This document shows positions 1 to 10,332 of a stretch of DNA of 40,294 bases, piece after piece. The stretch lies in NCBI GenBank assembly GCA_046154695.1, contig JBJXFI010000289.1:1-40294 (forward strand), in the 5' to 3' direction. The notes beneath the pieces were generated by a model that had not been told where the DNA came from, ran no database searches, and was given only the letters and a program-made list of their open reading frames with translations. The stretch comes from DALYLB01 sp046154695 (GTDB lineage: Bacteria; Acidobacteriota; Blastocatellia; RBC074). The stretch's first letter is position 1. Every line of letters begins with the position of its first letter. The translations under genes and the position numbers were made by a program.

Positions 1-296
1 CCCCCCCCCCACTCGGGTTCCCTGTTTCGAGGCGTCGCGAGCGGATGAGCGGGGGATCTCTGCTTCCCTCCCGGTAATGAAATCACCAAAATATCACCTC
101 AAGATGCCGCTGGAGAAGCGTCAATGGACTTCGTTTATCCTGACAGTTGTGTAGGGCAATGGCGAAAGGTTTTTCCCTCGGAATCCGACGAAAGATGTGC
201 GCGGGAAAGGGGATATGGTAGGATGGCCGGGTAAGAGCATCTCATCGTATCGTAGGGGCCGGAATCTCCGGCGAAATCTCTGGCGAAATCTCGGGT
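1..296. other. Non-coding left edge
   Basis: I see no supportable gene here. The first ten bases are all C, which could be a contig edge or a homopolymer artefact. A degenerate 12-bp repeat at 263-298 runs into the start codon of the first gene and is listed separately. Short open frames exist on the minus strand but look like chance frames. Confidence 0.5.
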
Positions 297-298
297 AT
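263..298 (+). repeat. Three 12-bp units abutting a start codon
   Basis: Units start at 263, 275 and 287. The first two are AATCTCCGGCGA and AATCTCTGGCGA; the third is degenerate and contains the first two bases of the ATG at 297. No other Shine-Dalgarno sequence is obvious, so the array occupies the place of the ribosome binding site. Confidence 0.8.
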
Positions 299-986
299 GG
301 AACTCCCAATATTTAGCGATAACCTGAAATCTTCGGGCTCATGGACGGCTGTGTTGGCCGAGGAGCGGGAGGCCTGGAGGCAGGTGTCGCGAGAAGAGGC
401 GGAGGCGCGCGCGCGCCGGGCGCAGCTCGAGGAGATGCGCGAGCATGCCGGCGGGGGGCTCGACGCCGGCGGGATCGAGGCGGCCGCCGCGCTGGTCAGC
501 GGGTGGGCCGCGGATCCCGGGGTGGTGTTCGATCTCGGGCGGCTGTTGGAACTGCATCGGTCCCTGATCGGAGCCACGCCGGGGGCGGATGTGCTCCGAA
601 CCAGCGAGCCGTCGCCGATCAATTCGTCCCACGATCCGACGCCGGCCATTCTGTTGCCGCGAATGCTCGAGAATGCGTTCGACTGGTTCAGCTCGGACAG
701 TTTCATTGAATTGCACCCGGTGGAGCGCGCCTCGGTCGTCTATTTGCGCCTGCTCGACCTTTATCCGTTTCCGATGGGGGCGGAGCCGACGGCGCTGCTG
801 GCGGCGAGTTTTCATACCGAGCGAGGGGGCTTTCCGCCGCTCATCATCTTCACGGATGAAGCGACGCGGGCGCGATACGCGCAGGCGCTCGAAGCCGCTT
901 TTCGCATGTTGACCCAGCCGCTGGTCGAGTTGTTCGCGGGGATGCTTCGCCGGACGATGCGGCTCGGTCTCGGAGACGCGGCTTGA
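297..986 (+). CDS. Fic-fold protein with degenerate active site
   Basis: A 229-aa protein whose residues 80-185 follow the Fic domain plan: a helix of the LLELHRSLIG type, an R-containing loop near 101, a segment around 118-131 (ILLPRMLENAFDWF), then LHPVERASVVYLRLLDLYPF. In catalytic Fic proteins this last segment ends in HPFx(D/E)GN(G/K)R. Here the equivalent stretch is Y156-PFPMGAEP, so the catalytic His is Tyr, the Asn is Ala and the Arg is Pro. AMP transfer by the usual mechanism is therefore unlikely. Residues 18-55 are charged and probably a coiled coil. Its stop overlaps the next start (TTGA at 983-986), so the two genes are probably translationally coupled. Seen: the motif and its losses. 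Inferred: a non-catalytic, perhaps scaffolding or binding, role. The family call rests on pattern recognition alone. Confidence 0.62.
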   Translation: MELPIFSDNLKSSGSWTAVLAEEREAWRQVSREEAEARARRAQLEEMREHAGGGLDAGGIEAAAALVSGWAADPGVVFDLGRLLELHRSLIGATPGADVLRTSEPSPINSSHDPTPAILLPRMLENAFDWFSSDSFIELHPVERASVVYLRLLDLYPFPMGAEPTALLAASFHTERGGFPPLIIFTDEATRARYAQALEAAFRMLTQPLVELFAGMLRRTMRLGLGDAA

Positions 987-1447
987 GGCGGGGGCCGGAA
1001 GCGTTGCCGGAGGAGGTGGTCGGCCTGTTGTCACCCTTCTTCCCCGGATTCGATCTGGCGTGTCTTCGCATTCGGGAAGGCATTCCCTTCTACGTCCGCG
1101 GAAACCCCATCGGGTATGCCGACCGCGATCGGATCTATTTTGAGCCGGGGGCCTGTCGCCTCGACACCATCGAGGGGCTGTCGCTGCTGGCCCACGAAAT
1201 CACCCATTGCAGGCAGTATCGAACGCTGGGAACGTGGCGATTTCGCCTGCGTTACCTCCATTTCTATTTCGGAAATCGCTGGCGGGGAATGTCCCGGGGC
1301 GAGGCCTATCTGAATATTCCCTTTGAGATCGAGGCGCGCGAGGTGGAGGCCCGGGTCCATTTCGGGCTGGGGCGATTGCGGCGGGAAATGGCGCGCCGGG
1401 AGATGCGGGCGCCCGATCGATCGAGAGCGGTATTTATCACGGAATGA
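983..1447 (+). CDS. Small HExxH metallopeptidase-like protein (DUF4157-like)
   Basis: 154 aa starting at TTG 983, which overlaps the preceding TGA by three bases; the same reading places the end in an ATGA overlap with the next gene. Residues 68-75 read SLLAHEITH, a zinc-binding HExxH motif (H71, E72, H75), and the downstream PFEIEAREVEA (113-123) supplies a plausible third ligand Glu. This arrangement is typical of the DUF4157 or eCIS-core family of minimal metallopeptidases, which are often cytoplasmic or delivered by injection systems. No signal peptide or membrane segment is visible. The substrate is unknown. Coupling to the dead Fic-like gene suggests they act together, but that is inference. 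Confidence 0.7.
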   Translation: MRRGPEALPEEVVGLLSPFFPGFDLACLRIREGIPFYVRGNPIGYADRDRIYFEPGACRLDTIEGLSLLAHEITHCRQYRTLGTWRFRLRYLHFYFGNRWRGMSRGEAYLNIPFEIEAREVEARVHFGLGRLRREMARREMRAPDRSRAVFITE

Positions 1448-2916
1448 CAGGCGACATGGAACGAGAGCGACCGTCCAACCGACTTCATCCTTCACCCGCC
1501 GTCTCGGCGATGCTCGAATCGGTGCCCGAGCATCTGGGCCGGCTGGCGGGGACGCTTTCGCGCTGGCATGAATATGACCTCGACGAAAGCCAGCAGTTGT
1601 CCGCGGAGAAGGCCGGCGCGGTGTTGGGGGAGCTGATCGAGCGGATGCGCGACAACTACCCGTTCTTCCATCCGAGTTATGCGGGGCAGATGCTCAAGCC
1701 GCCGCATCCGATCGCCTCGCTCGCCTATTTTCTCGCGATGCAGTACAACCCGAACAACCACGCGCTGGACGGCGGTCCGGCGACGGCGCGGATGGAGACC
1801 GAGGCGGTGGCCGCGCTGGCCCGGATGTTCGGATACGAGACCTCGCTCGGGCATTTGACCTCGAGCGGCACGATCGCGAATCTGGAAGCCCTCTGGGTGG
1901 CGCGCGCCCTGCATCCGGGCAAGGGGGTCGCCTATTCGACCGAGGCCCATTACACGCATGGCCGAATGTGTGAAGTGATCGGCGTCGAAGGGGTCGAGAT
2001 CGCCGTGGATGCCCGCGGGCGGATGGATCTCGACGGCCTGCGCGACGCGCTGCGAACCGGCCGCATCGGCACGGTCGTCATGACGCCCGGAACAACGGCG
2101 CTCGGCGCGGTCGATCCGATCGATCAGGCCCTCGAACTTCGCCGCGAATTCGATTTTCGGATCCACGTGGACGGCGCCTACGGCGGTTTCTTCACGCTGC
2201 TGGCCGGCGCGGATTCGCCCCTCGATCCCGAGACCTCCGCGGCCTTTCGCGCCATCGCGCACACCGACAGCGTCGTTGTCGATCCGCACAAGCATGGATT
2301 GCAGCCCTACGGCTGCGGTTCGGTGATCTTTCGCGATCCCGGCGTCGGACGGCTCTACAAGCACGACTCCCCATACACCTATTTCACCTCGAATGAATTG
2401 CACCTGGGCGAGATCAGCCTGGAATGTTCGCGCGCCGGCGCCGCGGCCGCGGCGCTGTGGGCGACATTGCAGTGCTTTCCGCTCGAATCGAAATCCGGGC
2501 TGGGCGCGGTTCTGCGGAAGGTCCGCGGAGCCGCCCTCGCCTGGAAGTCCCTCCTTGAGGAATCATCGGAGTTGCGGCTCCTCACCTCGCCGCAGCTCGA
2601 TATCCTCAATTTTTTCGCCGTGACGAAGGGAATGCGAACGGCCCGGATCAGCGCGCTTACCAACGAAGTCTTTCATGCGCTGATGCGGGACGAGAAGCAT
2701 CCCGTCTATCTGGCGAAGTTCAATGCCAGGCCGATGCTGTTGACGAAACACCCCGACCTTGCGTGGGATTCGCCTGTTGTTACGGTGTTTCGCAGTGTTT
2801 TGATGAAACCGGAACAAATGAAGTACGCACCGACATTGCACCGACGGGTTCTGGAAGAGCTCGCGCATGCAAAAAGCCCTAATGGAGGTGAGTATGATGG
2901 GGTTGGATTTGATTGA
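1444..2916 (+). CDS. PLP-dependent group II decarboxylase family protein
   Basis: 490 aa of the group II (aromatic-L-amino-acid/glutamate-type) pyridoxal-phosphate decarboxylase family, fold type I. Key features in order: LTSSGTIANLEAL (PLP phosphate region), STEAHYTH with the ring-stacking His near 169, HVDGAYGG with the PLP-nitrogen Asp near 243, and VVVDPHKHGL with the Schiff-base Lys near 283. Most characterised members have HKW after the Lys; this one has HKHG, so it belongs to a less studied branch. The substrate cannot be told from sequence. ATG 1444 overlaps the preceding TGA by four bases. The 3' end overlaps the next small membrane gene by about 20 bases. An amine-forming reaction beside a sodium symporter would fit uptake and decarboxylation, but this is speculative. 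Confidence 0.88.
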   Translation: MTGDMERERPSNRLHPSPAVSAMLESVPEHLGRLAGTLSRWHEYDLDESQQLSAEKAGAVLGELIERMRDNYPFFHPSYAGQMLKPPHPIASLAYFLAMQYNPNNHALDGGPATARMETEAVAALARMFGYETSLGHLTSSGTIANLEALWVARALHPGKGVAYSTEAHYTHGRMCEVIGVEGVEIAVDARGRMDLDGLRDALRTGRIGTVVMTPGTTALGAVDPIDQALELRREFDFRIHVDGAYGGFFTLLAGADSPLDPETSAAFRAIAHTDSVVVDPHKHGLQPYGCGSVIFRDPGVGRLYKHDSPYTYFTSNELHLGEISLECSRAGAAAAALWATLQCFPLESKSGLGAVLRKVRGAALAWKSLLEESSELRLLTSPQLDILNFFAVTKGMRTARISALTNEVFHALMRDEKHPVYLAKFNARPMLLTKHPDLAWDSPVVTVFRSVLMKPEQMKYAPTLHRRVLEELAHAKSPNGGEYDGVGFD

Positions 2917-3196
2917 AGTCCTGATTACGCTCGTAATTATTCTGCTCGTTGCCGGCGGGAAGCGATTGCGCGACCGGTCGAGAAATGTGCAGGGGTCATT
3001 TGACGCGGCCGAGGTCGATACGACGAGCCCGCGGACGACCATGTTCCTCGTGGCCGGATTCTTCGCGGTGACGCTGCCGTCCGTGTTATGGCGTGTCCAC
3101 GCGGTCTCGGGGAAGCAGACCGTCGTCATGTTGTTCGTCTTTGTGTCATGGCTGATGGCCGCCTATTTCCGGTACTTCGAAGAGGATTGGGACTGA
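2897..3196 (+). CDS. Small three-helix membrane protein with TatA-like N-terminus
   Basis: About 99 aa. Frames open further upstream (2867, 2882, 2894), but GGAGGTG at 2884-2890 sets ATG 2897 (spacing 6) or 2894 as the start; either lies within the end of the decarboxylase gene. Residues 1-35 have a short hydrophobic helix followed by GGKRLRDRSRN, which resembles the N-terminus of TatA/TatE, although the FG hinge is replaced by AG. Unlike TatA, an acidic linker and two more hydrophobic helices (about 46-62 and 72-90) follow, ending in an acidic tail. I do not recognise the family with confidence. It could be an accessory subunit of the symporter downstream. Confidence 0.65.
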   Translation: MGLDLIEVLITLVIILLVAGGKRLRDRSRNVQGSFDAAEVDTTSPRTTMFLVAGFFAVTLPSVLWRVHAVSGKQTVVMLFVFVSWLMAAYFRYFEEDWD

Positions 3197-3199
3197 TCC

Positions 3200-3349
3200 A
3201 TGCGGCAAACAGCGGCACCGAAAAGAGAGTCCGGAGAGCCGGGCGAGGAGCGGGAGTATCCATACTGGAATCGCGTCTATGCGACGGTCGTCGTCTTCGC
3301 GATCACCGTGATTACTCTCATCTGGGCCTTCTCGCGAATGTTCGAATAA
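3200..3349 (+). CDS. 49-aa single-span membrane protein beside symporter
   Basis: A short frame of 49 codons starting at ATG 3200, three bases after the previous stop, and ending TAA at 3347-3349. The first 20 residues are charged and hydrophilic (many Glu, Lys and Arg), then YPYWNRVYATVVVFAITVIT starts a single transmembrane helix ending in SRMFE. Very small one-helix proteins next to solute:sodium symporter genes are known accessory subunits. The tyrosine/tryptophan-rich entry to the helix fits such a subunit. Evidence is position, tight spacing and a clean membrane protein composition; no family match is claimed. Confidence 0.65.
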   Translation: MRQTAAPKRESGEPGEEREYPYWNRVYATVVVFAITVITLIWAFSRMFE

Positions 3350-3384
3350 GCTTTACCGACAAGGCGAATTCGCGTCTTCGCGTG

Positions 3385-3414
3385 AGATTCCTTTCCGAGG
3401 CTGAGCAGGAATCT
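3385..3414 (+). other. Hairpin in symporter leader
   Basis: AGATTCCT at 3385-3392 pairs with AGGAATCT at 3407-3414 across a 14-base loop. It lies between the 49-aa gene and the symporter. There is no clean T tract, so terminator function is uncertain. It may partly uncouple the symporter from the upstream genes. Confidence 0.4.
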
Positions 3415-3434
3415 TGCCTTTTGCTGTAAAAACC

Positions 3435-3461
3435 GAAGGATACGAAGGATACGAAGGATAC
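3435..3461 (+). repeat. Three 9-bp units carrying Shine-Dalgarno cores
   Basis: Three exact copies of GAAGGATAC in tandem. Each contains AAGGA; the last copy places it 7 bases before ATG 3466, a normal Shine-Dalgarno spacing. Changes in copy number would leave this spacing unchanged but alter the number of ribosome-binding cores. Confidence 0.85.
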
Positions 3462-3465
3462 CAGG

Positions 3466-5151
3466 ATGCATTGGCTCGATTGGGCGATCGTCGCGGTATA
3501 TCTTGCCTACATTGTGTATGACGGGCTGCGGTTGACGAAGCGCAGCAATGAGATCGAGGGCTATTTTCTGGCGAGCCGAAGCCTGCCCTGGTGGGCGGTC
3601 GGGATGTCGGTGATGGCGACGCAGCTCTCGGCGATCACGCTGGTCAGCACGACGGGGCAGGCGTATGCGGATGGGATGCGGTTCGTGCAGTTCTATTTCG
3701 GGCTGCCGTTCGCGATGATCATTCTCTGTGTGACGGTGGTGCCGTTTTTTTACCGCGCCAGAGTCTACACGGCGTATGAATATCTGGAGCGGCGGTTCGA
3801 CGCGAAGACGCGCGCGCTGGCGAGTTTCTGTTTTCTGATTCAGCGCGCGCTCGCGTGCGGCACGGTGATTGCGGCGCCCGCGGTCGTGCTCTCGATCGTG
3901 CTCGGCTGGAACGAATGGCAGACGATTCTGGTGATGGGGCTGACGACGACGATCTACACGATGTTCGGCGGGGTGCAGGCCGTGACCTGGACGGATGTCA
4001 AGCAGATGGTGGTGATCTTCGTCGGGTTGTTCGTCGTGCTGTATGTAATCGTGGAGCAGTTTCCGGCGGGCGTTTCGATGGGGGAGGGCCTGACGCTGGC
4101 GAGCGCGACGGGGCGATTGAAGACGGTGGACTTCAGCTTCAATCCGAAGGAGACCTACACGTTCTGGTCGGGGCTGCTCGGGGGGATGTTTCTGGCGCTG
4201 GCCTATTTCGGCTGCGATCAGAGCCAGGTGCAGCGCTTTCTGACGGCGCGTTCGGTGTCGGAGGGGCGGACCTCGCTCCTGATGAGCGCGTTCGTCAAGA
4301 TTCCGATGCAGTTCATGATTCTGTTCATCGGCATCATGGTCTTCGTCTTCTACCAGTTCGTGCAGCCGCCGATGATCTTCAAGGCGGACGACCGGGCGCG
4401 CATGGAGCAGAGCGGCCCGCATCGGGCCGAGTATGAGAAGCTCCAGTCGGAATATTCCCAGGCGTTTCTGATGCGGCAGCAGGCGGCGCTGGCCTATGCG
4501 CGGGCGGATGAGCGGACGGATGTGGCGGGCATCACGAAGAACAGCTATATCGAAGCGAACAGGCTCTTCAATGACGTGCGCGGCCGGGTGGTGGGGCTGG
4601 TCAAGCGGACGACGGGGAGCGACAAGTTCAACGACACGAACTATGTGTTTCCCTCGTTTGTGACGTCGTACGCGCCGGCGGGGGTGGTCGGGTTGATCAT
4701 CGCGGCGATCTTCGCGGCGGCGATGTCGACGATCTCGGCCGAGCTGGCCTCGCTTTCGACGGCGACAGTCATGGATTTCTATCGCCGCCATTTCCGGAAA
4801 GAGAAGGGCGACGCGCATTACCTGATGGTCTCGAAGATTGCCACGGGAGCCTGGGGCGTCTTTGCGTGCATCGTCGCGTTGAATGCCACGAAGCTGGGAT
4901 CGCTGATCGAGGTCGTGAACCGGTTCGGCTCCTATTTCTATGGCTCGCTGCTCGGGGTCTTTGTACTGGCGATCGGGACGAAGCGGGCGAACGGGAACGG
5001 CGCCTTTCTCGGCCTTATCATGGGTGTGGCGGTGGTGGCGGTCGTCGGCTTCTATTCGACGATCAGCTTTCTCTGGTACAACGTGATCGGTTGTGTTGTG
5101 GTGGTCATTACCGGCATGATTCTCAGCCTGATATTTCCGAAAAAATCGTAG
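3466..5151 (+). CDS. Sodium:solute symporter (SSS family)
   Basis: 561-aa polytopic membrane protein of the solute:sodium symporter family. The start, MHWLDWAIVAVYLAYIVYDG, followed by EGYFLASRSLPWWAVGMSVMATQLSAITLVSTTGQ, is the classic first two helices, with the Ser/Thr-rich turns that build the sodium site. Later landmarks are YEYLERRF, IYTMFGGVQAVTWTD, the CDQSQVQRFLTARS segment and AAIFAAAMSTISAELASLSTA. A hydrophilic insert at about residues 305-390, rich in Glu, Lys, Ala and Gln, is probably a coiled loop outside the core. The substrate cannot be named. ATG 3466 is set by AAGGA in the tandem repeat. It ends 69 bases before the PIG-L gene and follows two small membrane genes that may be its subunits. 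Confidence 0.93.
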   Translation: MHWLDWAIVAVYLAYIVYDGLRLTKRSNEIEGYFLASRSLPWWAVGMSVMATQLSAITLVSTTGQAYADGMRFVQFYFGLPFAMIILCVTVVPFFYRARVYTAYEYLERRFDAKTRALASFCFLIQRALACGTVIAAPAVVLSIVLGWNEWQTILVMGLTTTIYTMFGGVQAVTWTDVKQMVVIFVGLFVVLYVIVEQFPAGVSMGEGLTLASATGRLKTVDFSFNPKETYTFWSGLLGGMFLALAYFGCDQSQVQRFLTARSVSEGRTSLLMSAFVKIPMQFMILFIGIMVFVFYQFVQPPMIFKADDRARMEQSGPHRAEYEKLQSEYSQAFLMRQQAALAYARADERTDVAGITKNSYIEANRLFNDVRGRVVGLVKRTTGSDKFNDTNYVFPSFVTSYAPAGVVGLIIAAIFAAAMSTISAELASLSTATVMDFYRRHFRKEKGDAHYLMVSKIATGAWGVFACIVALNATKLGSLIEVVNRFGSYFYGSLLGVFVLAIGTKRANGNGAFLGLIMGVAVVAVVGFYSTISFLWYNVIGCVVVVITGMILSLIFPKKS

Positions 5152-5174
5152 GGGCGGGCCGCTGTGCCTGCTCC

Positions 5175-5210
5175 GGTGTCATTACCGGTGTCATTACCGG
5201 TGTTATTAAT
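5175..5210 (+). repeat. Three 12-bp units before PIG-L gene
   Basis: Two exact copies of GGTGTCATTACC and a third variant ending in TTATTAAT, running into ATG 5209. The frame of the downstream gene stays open through the units, so if translation began at GTG 5164 they would encode a repeated Pro-Val-Ser-Leu extension. The signal peptide after ATG 5221 argues against that start. Confidence 0.85.
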
Positions 5211-5220
5211 GGATGAAACC

Positions 5221-7880
<2,660 letters not shown>

Positions 7881-7884
<4 letters not shown>

Positions 7885-7940
7885 GAATTGAGAGTGATCG
7901 TAACGGAGGGCCAGCTGAAATATCAGCTCTCAATTCTCAA
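7881..7940 (+). other. Inverted repeat spanning PIG-L stop and recQ leader
   Basis: A perfect 14-bp inverted repeat (TTGAGAATTGAGAG at 7881-7894, its complement at 7927-7940) with an internal 6-bp hairpin (AGCTGA/TCAGCT at 7912-7927). The PIG-L TGA is inside the left arm. No T tract follows. It ends ten bases before the recQ ATG, where no Shine-Dalgarno sequence is visible, so the structure could affect recQ translation or message stability. Confidence 0.6.
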
Positions 7941-7949
7941 CTATCCACT

Positions 7950-10214
7950 ATGAAGACGCTTGCCGACGCACAAGCCGCGCTCGAACGCCATTTCGGTTTC
8001 AGCCGTTTTCGGGAAGGTCAATCCGAGGTCATCGAAGCCGTCCTGAAAGGCCGGGACGTGATCGTCGTCATGCCGACGGGGAGCGGGAAATCGCTCTGTT
8101 ATCAGCTTCCGGCGCTCCTTTATGAAGGGATGACGCTGGTGGTGTCGCCCCTGATCGCGCTGATGAAGGATCAGGTGGACGCGCTCAAGGCGCGGGAGAT
8201 TCCGGCGACATACATCAACAGTTCGATCAGCTTCGAGGAGCAGACGGGGCGGTTGCGGGCGGCGGCGCGGGGCGAGTATCGCATGGTCTATGTCGCGCCG
8301 GAGCGATTTCGCAATTCGCGTTTTTTGGAGACGCTGAAGGCGGAGGCGACGATCTCGCTCTTCGCGGTCGATGAGGCGCACTGTATTTCGCAATGGGGGC
8401 ATGATTTTCGGCCCGACTATCTGAAGCTGCGCGAGGCGGTCGAGCAGCTCGGGTGCCCGCAGGTCATCGCCCTGACGGCGACCGCGACGCCGGCGGTCCG
8501 GTCCGACATCGCCGGCCAGTTGGGGCTGCGCGATCCGGCGAGCTTCACGGCGGGATTCGACCGCCACAATCTCGTGCTGCGCGTGGAGCCCTGCAAAACG
8601 GATGGAGACCGGCTCCAGAAAGCGTATCAGACGGCCAAAAAATCGAACGGCGCGGGCATCATCTATTGCGCGACGAGAAAGGGCGTCGAGGACGTCACGG
8701 CGCGGCTGGGCCTGAAAGGGCTGAATGTCGCGTCCTACCATGCCGGGATGTCGGACGGCGCGCGGGTGAAGGCGCAGGATGCCTTCATGGGCGGGAAGCT
8801 GGAAGCCATCGTCGCGACCAATGCCTTCGGGATGGGCGTGGACAAGGCGGATCTGCGCTTCGTCACGCATTATCACCTGCCGGGGTCGATCGAGGCCTAC
8901 TATCAGGAGGTCGGCCGCGCCGGCCGCGACGGCCTGCCCTCGCTCTGCACGCTGCTCTTCAATTACGCGGACACGCGCGTCCACGAATTTTTCATCGAGG
9001 GGAACTACCCGCCGCGTCCGATGATCGAGCGGGTCTATTCGATGCTGCTCGAACCGGGGCAGGAGCAGATCGCGCTCACGGCGGGCGATCTCGCGCGCCG
9101 CCTCGCGTTGAAGAATGAGATGGCGGTTTCGTCCTCGCTCGTCTGTCTGGAGAAGGCGGGGCACCTTGTGCGCGGGCAGGGAATCCGGCTGCTCGATCGC
9201 GCGCCGGTGGGGGAGCTGCGCGTCGATTGGCGGGATCTCGAACGGCGCGAGGCGATGGATCGGCGAAAGCTTCGCGAGATGGTCGATTTCGGGTATCACG
9301 AGAACTGTCTGCGCGCCTATATCCTGCGGTATTTCGGCGATCGCAAGGGAATCGCCAACTGTCGTTGCTCCAACTGTCAGCCGCGGTTGAAATGGATCGG
9401 GATTTCCGGGAGCGCGGCCGGCGCCCCGATGGAGGGCATGGCCTTCAATCACGCCGCTGAGACGGAGCCGCGGGTTGTCGCCGGTCCCCGCGCATTGTCG
9501 GAGGCGGAGCATCTCGCGGCGCGCAAGATTCTGGCTTGCGTCGCGCGCCTTGAGAGCCGGTTCGGCAAGAGCGTGGTCGCCGCGGTGCTTCGCGGCTCGA
9601 AGGCGAAACATATTCTCGCGAATGAGCTCGATCAGCTCTCGACCTACGGGCTGCTCGGGGAATACTCGCAGGATGACCTGACGCGATTCATCAACGCCCT
9701 GATTCTCGCAAACTGCGTGAAGCAGACCAGCGGCGCCTATCCGACGGTGGCGCTGACGACGCTCGGCCGCGCGGTGATGCTCGATCAGGCCCGCGTCGAA
9801 CTCGATCTCGAAGCCGTAGAGGCCGATACCTCCGACGAGGAGATTCCCATTCCGAGAATGCCCGAGAGGACGCCTTCGTCGTATGAGCAGACCTACGAGC
9901 TTCATCGGCGGGGATTGACGATCTCCGAGATCGCCGCCGAACGGAATCTCAAGGCGAAGACCATCGAAGAGCATCTGGCCGCGCTGATCGAAGAGGGGCG
10001 CGAGGTCGCGCTCGATGATCTGGTGCCGGGCGAGGATCGCGCGCTGATCGAGGCCGCTGCGGAGACATGCGGCCTGCAACTGCTGCGGCCCATCAAGGAG
10101 GCGCTCCCCGAGCGGATCGAGTATGCCCAGATCCGGCTCGTTGTCGCGTTCCTGCGGCGCGGGCAGGCCGACGCGGGAAAGGCCGCGGAAAAATACTTGA
10201 AGGAGGGGCCTTGA
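7950..10214 (+). CDS. recQ: ATP-dependent DNA helicase RecQ
   Basis: 754 aa starting at ATG 7950 (MKTLADAQAALERHFGFSRF); the frame extends upstream without conserved content. Superfamily 2 helicase landmarks: MPTGSGKS (41-48, Walker A), VDEAHCISQWGHDFRPDY (from about 140, RecQ-specific), ALTATATP, and motif VI within GRAGRDG. A zinc-binding Cys cluster (ENCLRAYILRYFGD followed by NCRCSNC) comes next. The C-terminal YELHRRGLTISEIAAERNLK through EEHLAALIEEG is the helix-turn-helix (HTH_40) domain found at RecQ C-termini. RecQ unwinds DNA 3'-5' in recombination and replication-fork repair. No Shine-Dalgarno sequence is evident, and the leader is an inverted repeat. Confidence 0.96.
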   Translation: MKTLADAQAALERHFGFSRFREGQSEVIEAVLKGRDVIVVMPTGSGKSLCYQLPALLYEGMTLVVSPLIALMKDQVDALKAREIPATYINSSISFEEQTGRLRAAARGEYRMVYVAPERFRNSRFLETLKAEATISLFAVDEAHCISQWGHDFRPDYLKLREAVEQLGCPQVIALTATATPAVRSDIAGQLGLRDPASFTAGFDRHNLVLRVEPCKTDGDRLQKAYQTAKKSNGAGIIYCATRKGVEDVTARLGLKGLNVASYHAGMSDGARVKAQDAFMGGKLEAIVATNAFGMGVDKADLRFVTHYHLPGSIEAYYQEVGRAGRDGLPSLCTLLFNYADTRVHEFFIEGNYPPRPMIERVYSMLLEPGQEQIALTAGDLARRLALKNEMAVSSSLVCLEKAGHLVRGQGIRLLDRAPVGELRVDWRDLERREAMDRRKLREMVDFGYHENCLRAYILRYFGDRKGIANCRCSNCQPRLKWIGISGSAAGAPMEGMAFNHAAETEPRVVAGPRALSEAEHLAARKILACVARLESRFGKSVVAAVLRGSKAKHILANELDQLSTYGLLGEYSQDDLTRFINALILANCVKQTSGAYPTVALTTLGRAVMLDQARVELDLEAVEADTSDEEIPIPRMPERTPSSYEQTYELHRRGLTISEIAAERNLKAKTIEEHLAALIEEGREVALDDLVPGEDRALIEAAAETCGLQLLRPIKEALPERIEYAQIRLVVAFLRRGQADAGKAAEKYLKEGP

Positions 10215-10241
10215 TTGTGCTACACAACGCGATCACTTCTT

Positions 10242-10255
10242 GCGGAAATTTCCGC
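10242..10255. promoter_or_regulatory. 14-bp perfect palindrome upstream of allA-like gene
   Basis: GCGGAAATTTCCGC reads the same on both strands and lies 77 bases upstream of the next start codon, in the only gap between recQ and the allA-like gene. It has the form of a dimeric-repressor operator; no regulator is identified. Confidence 0.35.
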
Positions 10256-10332
10256 TAAATCCCCTGCAATGACCTGGATGATCTGCAAAGATTGAAAACA
10301 GGAATATCACAAAGAAAGTCGAGCCGTAAGAT

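Noticed and set aside
2867..2930. TatA gene
   Set aside because: Only the N-terminal helix resembles TatA; the FG hinge and the amphipathic helix are missing and two extra membrane helices follow, so I did not name it tatA.
7929..7942. CAATTCTCAACTAT also occurs near 20317
   Set aside because: A 14-base match is expected by chance a few times in 40 kb, and the flanks do not align.
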